This document shows, piece by piece, positions 34,343 to 46,145 of a stretch of DNA of 64,000 bases. The stretch comes from Chlorops oryzae. Taxonomy: Eukaryota; Arthropoda; Insecta; Diptera; Chloropidae. The translations under genes were made by a program, and so were the position numbers. The DNA lies in NCBI GenBank assembly GCA_020466095.1, contig CM035806.1:134517481-134581480 (forward strand). The letters run 5' to 3'. Positions within the stretch are counted from its first letter, which is position 1; each line of letters opens with the position of its first letter. A model generated the notes under the pieces. That model was not told where the DNA came from and did not search any database. It saw only the letters and a program-made list of their open reading frames with translations.

Positions 34343-35778
34343 ACTGTTTAAAATTTTCACTGCACCTGGGAGAAAAAATTATTTAATTAAAAGAAGTTAA
34401 ATGGTTTTTCTATAAATTTTCGAGTTTTCGGATATTAAAAAAAATGTGTCTTGTCAAAATTTCTGCTACAATAAGAGTAAAATGAATTTAAAAAAGCAAA
34501 AAAAAAAAACTTCAAAAGGACTCATTTTCAAAGGGCTACACGTCCATTTTTGAATGAAACATCTTAAACCGGCTTAAAGGGTCTTTTTTTTTTGAACTTT
34601 CTTACCTTGAAACATAATATGCAAGGAAGTTGTAAAAGTAAGAGTGATGTGATTTTTGTTCTTATTGTTGTTGCTGTCTTAAGAAAACATCTTTGACCGC
34701 CTTCGAAAGAACTTATTTCGTTCGTATAAAATGAATCAAAGTATGCTTTCGTGACCGAAAAACAAATTGAGACACGCATCCCAATAGGAAATGTCAACAA
34801 TTGTGACACAGAGCATTGAAAATGTAATGCAATGGCTACGTTCGGTGACGTACACATTTCCAGTTGGGATAGATAACACACAAAAAAAATTCAAATATTT
34901 TATATTGTGTCCTGCTGTTGACTTGTTAAATCAGGTCAATTGAAGAATTGCGTATTAACTAAAATGTACGAAAATTAAATTGGTGGAAACATATTAAAAG
35001 GGGGACAAAGGATATCCGCAATTTATTGCATATTTAATCCTTGTTAAGTCAACATACAACATACAAGACAGAACGCGCAAATAAAGAATAAAGAGATGAC
35101 AATGAAGATTAAGATGAAGATGAACACGAGACGAAAAGAAGACGATGAAGCTGAGAAATTGGAAAGCTATTCTTTTATATTTTTTTTATAAACGTTTGAA
35201 TTCAATTAAGCATCGGAATTTTCTTGAAAAACGTAAACATTTTATTATGCTTATCTATACCCCGTGCATTGGTTTGCTCTTGTTGTTGTATCTTTTCTTT
35301 TCTTCCGCTTTGTTTTCTCTTGTTTTCCCCTATTTTCGTTCGGTACGTTCGCTTACGTCAAAACGGTAAGAGCTCCGTATTACTAAGACGAATTTAATCC
35401 GACATTCAATTTTAAGTGTGGAATCGTGCAAAGTTCTGTGCGCGCCAAAGTCTAGCTCGCTTAACTTACGTGGCGGCAAGGAAAGATTTATTCAATTTGA
35501 GAACGGAAGGCAAAGAAAAAGTAAAAAAAAATAAATAAATAAAAAAATATTAAAAAATTAATTTTTACATCCAGCGTCCTGCAGGGCATCGAACCGATTT
35601 TAAAGTATCTTAAATTTAGCTTTTTAATAAGCACAGCTGCTTGATTAATCGACTCCTTTATTTGGCTTCAACTCACTATTTTAACGGTGCGATGTCCTAG
35701 GCAGTAGTCAATTGTTCGTTCCTGCATGACCTTGTAACTAATTAATATCTGGCTAGTTTTTGGTTGACTTGAAGTCAA
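34343..35778. other. No gene seen; spacer
   Basis: No convincing exon. 35090-35160 is rich in GATGAA-type triplets. A weak tRNA-like stretch (GGGCATCGAACCGATTTT) lies near 35583. Confidence 0.3.
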
Positions 35779-36143
35779 TTAAAATTTTAATTTTAATTTT
35801 AATTTTAATTTTAATTTTAATTTTAATTTTAATTTTAATTTTAATTTTAATTTTAATTTTAATTTTAATTTTAATTTTAATTTTAATTTTAATTTTAATT
35901 TTAATTTTAATTTTAATTTTAATTTTAATTTTAATTTTAATTTTAATTTTAATTTTAATTTTAATTTTAATTTTAATTTTAATTTTAATTTTAATTTTAA
36001 TTTTAATTTTAATTTTAATTTTAATTTTAATTTTAATTTTAATTTTAATTTTAATTTTAATTTTAATTTTTTAATTTTAATTTTAATTTTAATTTTAATT
36101 TTAATTTTAATTTTAATTTTAATTTTAATTTTAATTTTAATTT
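35779..36143 (+). repeat. AATTTT hexanucleotide microsatellite, about 60 units
   Basis: About 365 bases of nearly perfect TTTTAA units, with one 8-base unit near 36067 breaking the phase. An open L-I frame is a by-product of the six-base period. Confidence 0.95.
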
Positions 36144-36152
36144 CGTTACTAA

Positions 36153-36681
36153 GGGTACCTGCACACGAGCGGCAAGTTTGCGGCTAGCTACTCTTCACAC
36201 GGGGCGGCGCGTTATAGTTTCAGTATCGTTTCAACCATGGAAACAGCAGTAAAGGGTTCACGAACCTATTTATAGCGAAAAAAATGTTGTCCCAATTATT
36301 CAATATTTCATGCAGAAAAGGGTTAATAAAACCCTTTGGACACGAAAAAAAAATTTTCCGCTTATTTCATATATTATGATAGAGGGTTAAAATCGAATTA
36401 AAAATTTTTCGTCGTAAATAGCGTCCATCTTCCCGCAAGCGGTCCTTTCATAACGTTTGTCGCGATATTTTTCATTTTTTACATCCACGAATACATACAA
36501 CGAACACTTATACAACGCAGAGAAACTCGTGCGGGGAAAATTTGCCGCTAGTCAACGCTCATCGCCGTAGCGGTTTCGCTGCGGCTCGCACGCTGGTGTA
36601 AAGGCTACCATTCATTTCTATGTACTTTGAAACGCGCCGCGCCGCAACGCACCGCGAACAACCGCTCGTGTGCAGGTGCCC
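36153..36681. mobile_element. PIF/Harbinger-type MITE, GGGTACCTGCACACGAGCGG
   Basis: Left GGGTACCTGCACACGAGCGG pairs with CCGCTCGTGTGCAGGTGCCC at the right. TAA flanks both ends (36150-36152 and 36682-36684). GC-rich GCGGC/GCCGC words occur in both arms. It abuts the hexanucleotide array. Confidence 0.85.
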
Positions 36682-36684
36682 TAA

Positions 36685-38027
36685 ACGGTTGATAAAAGTC
36701 CTGCAGGGCGGATCTCGGAATGCTCTTATATAGCGTGAATTGCTCAGAAATACACACGAACACACGCACACGACCACACACAGTTGAGCGAATATACGTA
36801 CAAAGGCAATGTGTATGGCTGATTGCGGAACTGCGATTTTTTTGTTTGACTTAAAGGATACTTACTTGTACCAGCAGCGAAAGTATTTTTGTGACAAAGG
36901 ACATTACTTTTTAAAGAAGAGAAAGTGTCTAGAATAGTATTTTCGTCGGTTATGAACCCCTAAACGCACACGAACACATAACCATACACATACACATTCA
37001 TATGCTCATACGCATACATACTTGCGTGCTTATATGAACGTTCCTAACATACATGTATGTACATATGCATCTATGCATGGACGAATGGGGCGCTTTAATT
37101 TAGAAGCTAAAAAAAATTTTTCCAACAATTACGCAATTATACGAAAAAATACAGAAAGCAACCTTAAGAACAGACGTGAGCAGGTCCTTCTGAGGCGCAA
37201 ATATGAACGATTTTTCTGTGTTTTTTTTTTTACATGATTTCCCATGTAATTCAAGAACTTTTATTTTGTGAGGGTGCGAAAAAAACTAAATGCTCCCAAG
37301 GAATGTCAAGGAGTTCTAATCTAGTTGTACGAAAATGTTAAAGCAATGATTTTATGATCATTTACAAAGAATAGCTTTGAGGATTTCGCAAATAGTATCA
37401 TGGCTAATCTCAAAAGAGACTCATAGAAACTGTCATTAATAGTTAAAAGTGCGGCTCCTTTTATTCTTCTGGCATAAGAAACCAAAGCTCAAAAGTGTAT
37501 TTTTTTCACCGGATTGGCCAAAGACGGGTTTTAAATAATTAAGAAGGACTGAAGGCCTCATAAAAAGGACAAAACCAATCTCTCTCTAACAGTTAGAAAT
37601 TAACAGAATAATTTTCCTAAGAATTTTTGATTTTTTAAGGGGTTTCGACGAACAATTCTTTTTGTTATTGTATTAATATCTCTATATTCTGTATGCACAA
37701 GAAATAAGATATATTGTTTTACTTTAATATTGGGCTTGATATAATAATTTTGTAATTGGTTGGTTTTATTATAGCACCGTTTTAGGCATATTTTACGTGA
37801 GTCTTCTGTCAATAACAATGTGCTCGAATTTGGTACTTTTTTCCGACAACATGGAAACAAATCTGATAAACATAATTGGGGTGCGCTGAATTCAGTCCCA
37901 AGAACCGTTTTTTTTTTTTAAGATTCGCTCTAGTTTTTAAAATATCGTGGATTAAAAAATTATGACTAACTTCATTAAAAAATATATATACATACATTTA
38001 GTTCATGTTGCTATATATTTATGACAG
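36685..38027. other. No gene seen; spacer up to LINE target site
   Basis: Short CACACA and CATACA runs at 36749-36782 and 36965-37022. Nothing coding recognised. Confidence 0.3.
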
Positions 38028-38031
38028 AATT

Positions 38032-40104
38032 ATGACGGTTTTATTTGCTTTAAATAAATATCCGGTTGAAGTTGAACGTCCACTCAGCTTAACAAATCCA
38101 AGTACAAATTGGCTAAAATACAAAAAATACATAAGTGCGCATATTCATACGAATTATAAAATTGAATGCCATGAGCATATTGACGACGCCGTAACTGTGT
38201 TTAATTCGTATCTAGGATCAGCAGCGCAAAATGCGACTCCTCGTTTTGAATATAGCTCAAATAGGACTTTCTCAAATAGGGAAATCGAAAAACTCGTCGC
38301 AGAAAAACGAAGGCTCAGACGCGAATGGCAACGGTCCCGGTCTCCGTTGGCCAAAAACAAACTAAAAGAAGTAGAAAAAAAGCTTAGAATAGCTCTAAAT
38401 AGGGAAAAAGAATCTAAAGCTCACAACTTTGTCGAAAATCTTACGCCTGTAGGCTCAAATCGTAGCTCCTTGTGGTTGGCAAGCCGTTTTCTTAAGACTC
38501 CTGTGCAGAGTGAAACACCTGTTCGGTGTCCCAACAGTGGTTGGGCGCGCTCAGACGAAGAGAAGGCTACAGCTTTTGCTTTGCACCTTAATAAAGTATT
38601 CCAACCGAATCCGAGTAATTCTGAGTATACTCTTCCGAACGAATCCGAAAATACACGCAGAATTTCCGTCCAAATTAGTTCAAGTGAAATTTCGGGTATC
38701 ATAAAAAATGAACTTGTGACAAAAAAAGCCCCGGGACATGATCTTGTCACTCCAAAAATGTTAAAAAATATCCCATCTGTAGCAGTACAGTTTTTAACAG
38801 TCTTGTTCAATGCAATAATTAAATTCAGTTACTTTCCAAAAGATTGGAAACGATCGGTCATTAAAATGGTGCCTAAGCCAGGAAAGGACCCTACCCAAAC
38901 ATCCTCTTATAGACCAATTAGCCTTCTCCCTTGCCTCTCAAAACTATTCGAAAAGGTTCTTTTAGCTAAATTAACACCTTATTTGCAAGAGCAGAATATA
39001 ATTCCAAAACATCAATTCGGGTTTAGGAAACAACACGGTACTATCGAACAGATAAATCGAATTACCAACGAAATCAGGATTGCCTATGAAAATCGGGAGT
39101 ATTGCTCTGCAGTATTCATAGATGTGCAGCAAGCATTCGACAAAGTCTGGCACGATGGATTGTTGTACAAAATCAGAAAACTACTTCCCGTTAATTTTCA
39201 CGCGATCTTTGAGTCATATTTAAAACATAGAACGTTCCAAGTAAAACATAACTCGTACATTACAAAAAGTTTTGAAATCAATGCAGGAGTACCCCAAGGG
39301 AGTGTTTTTGGGCCTTTTCTTTATCTAGTATACACAGCAGATATTCCTTATAACGATCGAATCGTGATTTCAACATTTGCTGATGACACAGCGGTCCTTA
39401 GTCGGCACAAGGACATTAGTGTTGCAACTTCTACACTGCAAGATCATCTCAACAAAATACAAAATTGGCTTTCTAAATGGCGTATCAAAATAAATGAGAT
39501 CAAATGCCAACATATTACTTTCACGCTCAATAGAAAAGCTTCTCCGGACATTTTTCTCAATAACGTACGCATCCCACAATGCGAAGATATCACATATCTC
39601 GGTATTCATTTGGACAAAAGATTGACATGGCGTAAGCATATTGAAGCCAAGAGAACCCAAATGAAACTTAAAGCCATAAGCCTGCACTGGTTAATAAATA
39701 GCCGTTCTCCTCTAAAACTTGAGTATAAGATCCTCCTGTACAATCAAGTTATAAAACCAATATGGATGTACGGGTTACAATTGTACGGGAATGCAAGCGC
39801 TTCGAATATAGAAATCCTGCAAAGAGCACAATCCAAAATACTAAGGACTATAACGGGAGCTCCTTGGTTTATCTCAAATGAACGGATTCATAGAGAGTTA
39901 AACGTTGAACTGGTCAAAGCTGAGTTCACCAAAATCAAAGAAAAGTATTTTAATAAAATGCGAACTCATGTAAATCCACTTGCGCGTGGACTGTCGAACA
40001 TATCGAACTCTTCGAGATTAAAAAGGAATGATCGACCAGCGATTTCAAATCATTCTTCTACAGCAGGAGCTTTCCATGCACATCCATCAACTCTGCTTCC
40101 CTAG
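38032..40104 (+). CDS. LINE ORF2 reverse transcriptase, N-truncated
   Basis: RNA-directed DNA polymerase that copies LINE RNA at the nicked target. The open frame of about 690 codons has no stop or shift. RT motifs occur in order: APGHD, then SYRPISLLPCLSKLFEK, HQFGFRKQHGT, FIDVQQAFDKVWH with the first catalytic Asp, GVPQGSVFGP, and FADDTAVL at 39376 with the other two Asp. YLGIHLDKRLTW and a thumb/C-terminal region follow. GVPQGSVFGP has F where L is usual. The first ATG lies in the target-site duplication (38032), so translation would start by chance from flanking DNA. The apurinic endonuclease is absent, so the copy cannot move by itself. Motif style fits the jockey clade of fly LINEs; clade assignment is from memory of motifs. 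Confidence 0.9.
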   Translation: MTVLFALNKYPVEVERPLSLTNPSTNWLKYKKYISAHIHTNYKIECHEHIDDAVTVFNSYLGSAAQNATPRFEYSSNRTFSNREIEKLVAEKRRLRREWQRSRSPLAKNKLKEVEKKLRIALNREKESKAHNFVENLTPVGSNRSSLWLASRFLKTPVQSETPVRCPNSGWARSDEEKATAFALHLNKVFQPNPSNSEYTLPNESENTRRISVQISSSEISGIIKNELVTKKAPGHDLVTPKMLKNIPSVAVQFLTVLFNAIIKFSYFPKDWKRSVIKMVPKPGKDPTQTSSYRPISLLPCLSKLFEKVLLAKLTPYLQEQNIIPKHQFGFRKQHGTIEQINRITNEIRIAYENREYCSAVFIDVQQAFDKVWHDGLLYKIRKLLPVNFHAIFESYLKHRTFQVKHNSYITKSFEINAGVPQGSVFGPFLYLVYTADIPYNDRIVISTFADDTAVLSRHKDISVATSTLQDHLNKIQNWLSKWRIKINEIKCQHITFTLNRKASPDIFLNNVRIPQCEDITYLGIHLDKRLTWRKHIEAKRTQMKLKAISLHWLINSRSPLKLEYKILLYNQVIKPIWMYGLQLYGNASASNIEILQRAQSKILRTITGAPWFISNERIHRELNVELVKAEFTKIKEKYFNKMRTHVNPLARGLSNISNSSRLKRNDRPAISNHSSTAGAFHAHPSTLLP

Positions 40105-40617
40105 CAGATCGACACGCGTTTCTTGGTGCATTCCATGCACGTCGGTCAAAACAGCTGATCGGTATCTCGGTGGGTGCTCCTAGCACCCAATGCATTTCTC
40201 CATGCAATCCAACGTCAAAACAGCTCTTTTAGCTTATCGGTATCTCGGCGGGTGCTCCTAGCACCCAATGCATTTCTCCATGCAATCAACGTCAAAACAG
40301 CTACGCGCTTCCTGTATGCATATATGCGGTTGTAACAAATCAGCTCTCCTAGCTGCTTAAATCGTTTACCCTAGAGGAAAACACCGGAAATATTTCGCGT
40401 GCTCCTTCACACATCAGTTAAGCCTAGTTAACGTTACCTGAGGCCCGCTATTGATAAAAACTTGCGACTCATAAACTTTTCGAAATTAAGGAAATGCTTT
40501 GTGATCTGTAGTTTTGTTAAACTAGGTGTAAGATTTCGAAACTTATTGCAAGACTCCTACTTTACAGGAGTGATACAATAAATAATAAAACGTTTAAAAA
40601 AAAAAAAAAAAAAAAAA
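38038..40617 (+). mobile_element. Jockey-clade-like LINE, 5'-truncated, 10-bp TSD
   Basis: A non-LTR retrotransposon that ends in a run of about 24 A after AATAATAAAACGTTT. AATTATGACG occurs at 38028-38037 and 40618-40627, a 10-bp target duplication. The 5' end is cut within ORF2, upstream of the reverse transcriptase. ORF1 and the endonuclease are missing. The intact RT frame, intact poly-A and exact TSD point to a fairly recent insertion. Confidence 0.92.
40135..40310 (+). repeat. 78-bp tandem repeat in LINE 3' UTR
   Basis: GGTATCTCGG at 40161 and 40239 starts two near-identical units holding GGGTGCTCCTAGCACCCAAT (a short hairpin), CATTTCTCCATGCAAT and GTCAAAACAGCT. A partial unit precedes them. 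Confidence 0.85.
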
Positions 40618-40664
40618 AATTATGACGATAACGTTAATTCCTGCGCAAAACTTCGTTGTAATCG

Positions 40665-42564
40665 CAACTGTTATTTATAAGTGCTTCTTCTCAATTTTAT
40701 TCCATCACATTAATATAAAAAAATAAGCATACTTTTAGGGGAAGTAAAATTATTGAGAGCTGTGATGTTGGGCAATTGATTTCGAAAAAGTAATGATGCA
40801 GTTTTGGAAAGGATTGTCTAAATAAGAGAAATCCATAAATTTTTTTTTTTCAAAAGGTAATATTTTTACTTGATACGCCCGTTGGAAGTCACATTAAGAT
40901 TATAGGGCAATAATTGCCTAAGATTTTCATTAATTTCACTACTGCATTAATGGAAAACAAAATAACTTCAAAACAGCAAATGTTTTTTTTTTATAACAAA
41001 ATATAACATTTAGTTATGAACTAACAGCAGGAATCAGTTAGATACGATAAGTGGTTTAAAAGCCAAGCGGAAATGAAAATGACTCTATAAATATACAAGA
41101 TTTACAATTTTTGTTGGAACAGATGTGAGTTATGTCGAGTTGTTTTCTAATGGGGAAAAAATTGAAGCGGACCCACGAATAACGTTGTAAGTGACAAACA
41201 TATTATTGCAAATTTTCCATGCCATTCAGTATTTACAAGGCCACTTCGCTTCTTTATGGTTCCAAAGACTTAAGAAATGTCCAAGAGTTTACCAAATAAA
41301 AACATTTTTTTGATAGTTCAAAGGGCTTGAGTATTATTAACAGTGAAACTTCGCAAAAATAGGTTCAAAAAATTTGTCGCTTGCAACGTTATTCGCGGCT
41401 CCGCACAGTGGGGCCGCTCTATATATTTTTTGGAAAAAATAGAAGGAGTGGTCGTACAGCATTGAAACACTTCTGTGGGCTCAATTAAGATATTTTGAAA
41501 AAATCTTGAAAATCCGCTTACTGCCACGCCTACCTCCCATATAAATGCACAAGTCAAAACTTTTGTTTTTGAACCTAGGGACTTGAAATTAAGGACACTT
41601 CTTAATTGAGTTCTCCTCGAAAAAAAGCTAAAAATATTGCGGCTGCCACGCCTACTTTGGGTTTAACGCCCATCGAAAGTTGCAGATTTTATATGTTTTT
41701 ATTTCCTATCTAGCATTATATGGAATTTTCACATAAATTAAAGAATTTTAATTTTTTTCAAAAGCTTGAACCTTGGTTGTCTATTCAAAAGAAGATAATA
41801 CCCTCAACAGCCTTCCGTGAACGATATTAGCCTTCGAAATCACCGATAATATCTCACAAATGCATTTCGCTTTTCTAGTAAAGCCTGCCAAGTTAAAGTG
41901 TGTCATTGAAATATATTGATGTTAAATATGTTTTTTTACATTGAAATGTCATTCAATTTCGTTACGCCTACATATCCGTAAACAAAAACAATGTTTCATT
42001 TATAAATCGTTCCATGTTTTAATTACTTAAAACCTAAAAGTATGCCCCATTTTTTGTCTTATTGAGCATTTGTATGAAGTATTGCTGTGACTTTTGAAAT
42101 TCAAATCGATGTTACTTACAGAAAAGGTATTAGAAGGTGATTTTTTTTTTGTTTAGATTGAAAGTATAGACTCGTGCCTTTCATTTTTATATAGTAAGAG
42201 GGCTAAGCAATGCAGTGCCGTAGCAATTCTGTTTTGCGTGGGGGAACAAAATAATTTTTTCAATTTTAACGTCTATTTTAATTAAAACCATATTACGTGC
42301 ACGCTTTCAATGCAAGCGTTTAACGGACCTTAAGGAATCGTATCAAATGAATACTTTTTTAAAGTGTGTTCGAAATAATCAGATGTTCTTCTTAGAGCTA
42401 TTATACACGAGACGATATAAGCGGCGTAGGCAAACAGTTCAATTCAAAAAACTGCCACACGCACGATTTTTCTCTCTTATAGCTTAATTTTTTTTCCTAC
42501 TCTCCTCGAAAAATTCCCTTTTTTAAAACAAGTATGCTTATAAGGTGGTTGAGCCAAATAAAAC
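40665..42564 (+). repeat. 1.9 kb tandem duplication, unit 1
   Basis: Nearly identical to 42565-44466 at an offset of 1,900. I noticed roughly a dozen differences by eye, so identity is about 99%. CAAC is shared by the start, junction and end (40665, 42565, 44467), a 4-base microhomology. The last 352 bases are the left end of a hAT element that continues only in unit 2. No gene recognised; the short minus-strand frame at 41318-41557 has no known motif. Confidence 0.92.
42213..42564 (+). mobile_element. Truncated left end of hAT, duplicated copy
   Basis: Begins CAGTGCCGTAGCAA after AAGCAATG, a one-base variant of the TSD AAGCAAGG seen at the full element. It stops at the duplication junction, so it has no right end. 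Confidence 0.85.
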
Positions 42565-44466
42565 CAACTGTTATTTATAAGTGCTTCTTCTCAATTTTAT
42601 TCCATCACATTAATATAAAAAAATAAGCATACTTTTAGGGGAAGTAAAATTATTGAGAGCTGTGATGTTGGGCAATTGATTTCGAAAAAGTAATGATGCA
42701 GTTTTGGAAAGGATTGTCTAAATAAGAGAAATCCATAAATTTTTTTTTTTCAAAAGGTAATATTTTTACTTGATACGCCCGTTGGAAGTCACATTAAGAT
42801 TATAGGGCAATAATTGCCTAAGATTTTCATTAATTTCACTACTGCATTAATGGAAAACAAAATAACTTCAAAACAGCAAATGTTTTTTTTTTATAACAAA
42901 ATATAACATTTAGTTATGAACTAACAGCAGGAATCAGTTAGATACGATAAGTGGTTTAAAAGCCAAGCGGAAATGAAAATGACTCTATAAATATACAAGA
43001 TTTACAATTTTTGTTGGAACAGATGTGAGTTATGTCGAGTTGTTTTCTAATGGGGAAAAAATTGAAGCGGACCCACGAATAACGTTGTAAGTGACAAACA
43101 TATTATTGCAAATTTTCCATGCCATTCAGTATTTACAAGGCCACTTCGCTTCTTTATGGTTCCAAAGACTTAAGAAATGTCCAAGAGTTTACCAAATAAA
43201 AACATTTTTTTGATAGTTCAAAGGGCTTGAGTATTATTAACAGTGAAACTTCGCAAAAATAGGTTCAAAAAATTTGTCGCTTGCAACGTTATTCGCGGCT
43301 CCGCACAGTGGGGCCGCTCTATATATTTTTTGGAAAAAATAGAAGGAGTGGTCGTAGAGCATTGAAACACTTCTGTGGGCTCAATTAAGATATTTTGAAA
43401 AAATCTTGAAAATCCGCTTACTGCCACGCCTACCTCCCATATAAATGCACAAGTCAAAACTTTTGTTTTTGGACCTAGGGACTTGAAATTAAGGACACTT
43501 CTTAATTGAGTTCTCCTCGAAAAAAAACTAAAAATATTGCGGCTGCCACGCCTACTTTGGGTTTAACGCCCATCGAAAGTTGCAGATTTTATATGTTTTT
43601 ATTTCCTATCTAGCATTATATGGAATTTTCACATAAATTAAAGAATTTTAATTTTTTCCAAAAGCTTAAACATTGGTTGTCTCTATTCAAAAGAAGATAA
43701 TACCCTCAACAGCCTTCCGTGAACGATATTAGCCTTCGAAATCACCGAAAATATCTCACAAATGCATTCCGCTTTTCTAGTAAAGCATGCCAAGTTAAAG
43801 TGTGTCATTGAAATATATTGATGTTAAATATGTTTTTTTACATTGAAATGTCATTCAATTTCGTTACGCCTACATATCCGTAAACAAAAACAATGTTTCA
43901 TTTATAAATCGTTCCATGTTTTAATTACTTAAAACCTAAAAGTATGCCCCATTTTTTGTCTTATTGAGCATTTGTATGAAGTATTGCTGTGACTTTTGAA
44001 ATTCAAATCGATGTTACTTACAGAAAAGGTATTAGAAGGTGATTTTTTTTTTGTTTAGATTGAAAGTATAGACTCGTGCCTTTCATTTTTATATAGTAAG
44101 AGGGCTAAGCAAGGCAGTGCCGTAGCAATTCTGTTTTGCGTGGGGGAACAAAATAATTTTTTCAATTTTAACGTCTATTTTAATTAAAACCATATTACGT
44201 GCACGCTTTCAATGCAAGCGTTTAACGGACCTTAAGGAATCGTATCAAATGAATACTTTTTTAAAGTGTGTTCGAAATAATCAGCTGTTCTTCTTAGAGC
44301 TATTATACACGAGACGATATAAGCGGCGTAGGCAAACAGTTCAATTCAAAAAACTGCCACACGCACGATTTTTCTCTCTTATAGCTTAATTTTTTTTCCT
44401 ACTCTCCTCGAAAAATTCCCTTTTTTAAAACAAGTATGCTTATAAGGTGGTTGAGCCAAATAAAAC
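42565..44466 (+). repeat. 1.9 kb tandem duplication, unit 2
   Basis: Second unit, 1,902 bases. It differs from unit 1 by a CT insertion near 43682 and scattered substitutions. Here the hAT left end runs on into the complete element 44115-45714. Confidence 0.92.
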
Positions 44467-45714
44467 CAACGGCTTTACAAGGCCCGATTTTCAGAAAACA
44501 TATTTCTAGCACTCCCAGCATAATGATTTTTGGCATGTTCTAAAGCGTTTATATTTACTTCACAAATCAAACAAAATTGCGTCGATTGTGTAGCTGAGTG
44601 AATAGTTGTCGTCCAACAAAGTCTACAGAAGTGAAAACAACATGTTTGATCTAATTTTGCGCGAGAAGAAGAGCAATGTTTTTCTAAAAGTTGTTGATAA
44701 TTTTGTAAAGTCTTGATGCTCATAACAAAAGTCGGACTTTATTCAAATTAAAAAGGATGGAAAAAACCCCTGGCATTGCTGTATTCCGAATAAAACGTAA
44801 AGTTATATTGAGTGGTTTTAATAAGGCATACAATAGTCACCTTGCAACTGGTTCTTAAAAAAAATTTTTTTTGGAGGCCCTAAATGGACCTTAATATACC
44901 AAGCACTTAAAAACAATGAGAAAGAAGGCCTTTCACTGCAATGGGCAGCAAGTTAACAAAATTAGTATCGATAATGCATTGTACCTGCACTTGAATATAC
45001 AACTTTGAGTTTAAAAAATATTATTTTACATAAGAAAAGCTGGGAAGAGTGTTTATTTAAATTTTTGATCTCAAACAATATTTACAATGAAATCAGATAA
45101 TAATTTTATATTTTTCTTTAATTGTTCGCACGTTTTTGAGAGCAATCAGAATTGGGCCTTATTTAGACATGGGGTTCCTAATATGGCAAAAAAAGGACAA
45201 TTTATAAAATGTCTCAGCTGAATACTTTTAAACACTTTTTTGTACTATTTTTTACATTTTCGGATAAAGAAGGTTAAATAAAAGTGATTAAGATCCAAAC
45301 TCTCTCTAAGTTTAACCAATTTCCGACTTTCCAACGTTTTTAACACGCCTTTGTGAATACCCCTATAGTTTTAAAAATTCACATTTTCCCCTTTTTGCCT
45401 TATCCCCAAAAATGGAGAAATTTCCATTATCTAGCAGCACTTTAATTGATGAAACCGTTTTTCCGATACGAATTGACAAATAAATAAAAAATATAGTGCG
45501 TGAAAAGACAAATGACGAACAAAACCTGGAAACCATTCTTTTAAGATTCAATAAACTAAAAAATCGCAAAGTGCAATTATATTAAATATGATTGATTATC
45601 ATTGTTTTTCCGATTGTCATTTTTTTTCTCCTTTTTTAATAGTTTTCATGGGCAAAAACAAAAATGCGTGGGGGGGCAAAGCCCCCTCTTGCTCCTATGG
45701 TTGCTACGGCACTG
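44115..45714. mobile_element. hAT-type element, 1.6 kb, 8-bp TSD
   Basis: CAGTGCCGTAGCAA and TTGCTACGGCACTG are perfect 14-base TIRs. AAGCAAGG lies on both sides (44107-44114 and 45715-45722). Both ends also share TGCGTGGGGG blocks. A small minus-strand frame near 44475-44723 has zinc-finger-like Cys/His pairs. A hAT catalytic core was not recognised. Confidence 0.88.
44475..44723 (-). CDS. Hypothetical 82-codon frame with Cys/His pairs
   Basis: Not recognised as a known family. It starts MSIKTLQNYQQLLEKH. It carries CCFHFCRLC and then CLICEVNINALEHAKNH, a C-x2-C-x8-H-x3-H spacing like a C2H2-type finger. It lies inside the TSD-flanked hAT 44115-45714. Many hAT transposases start with a zinc-binding domain, so this may be the remnant of an N-terminal exon. 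Against this, no core follows in frame, the finger is not a clear BED type, and chance spacing cannot be excluded. Confidence 0.3.
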   Translation of the reverse strand: MSIKTLQNYQQLLEKHCSSSRAKLDQTCCFHFCRLCWTTTIHSATQSTQFCLICEVNINALEHAKNHYAGSARNMFSENRAL

Positions 45715-45722
45715 AAGCAAGG

Positions 45723-46145
45723 CAAAGCACATAAAGTTTTTTTCCAACAAAATATGAGAAGTTGATATTTTTTACTCTAATTTCTGGCAAATTATAATAA
45801 TTATTCTACTTTTCCAATTAAAAAAAACTTTTTTTTTTTCATGAAAGAGTAATTGCTATATTTCCACCAAAAAATAAAAGAAGGCAATAGCTTTGGATTT
45901 TCACATAAAAAATGTTCTCTATTTGGACTACAATTTAAATCTGAAATTTATTGAATAACATTCCCTTGAGTTTTGATAGTTTTTTTTTTATAAAAACATT
46001 CAATTTTCATAAAAAAGAATGTCGAATTTCTCATATGCAAACATTTGTTTAGAAAAGTGAATCATTAAAATTTTTAAATTCAAAAGTTGAAAAATCCTAT
46101 TTTTTCCACCGATGCCCCACTGTGCTCCGCTTAAATTGAGGCTTA
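45723..46145. other. No gene seen; spacer
   Basis: AT-rich with T-runs; ends at the TTA target of the next element. Confidence 0.3.

Noticed and set aside
35760..36074. 104-codon Leu-Ile repeat protein
   Set aside because: It is a direct reading of the AATTTT microsatellite; any six-base repeat without a stop gives such a frame.
35583..36712. GTCCTGCAGGGC direct repeat as a target duplication of a 1.1 kb insertion
   Set aside because: The 12-base word is itself palindromic, the flanks differ, and no TIRs start next to it.
41318..43457. Duplicated 79-codon gene on the minus strand
   Set aside because: Identical short frames exist only because the DNA is duplicated; no motif and no start or splice evidence.
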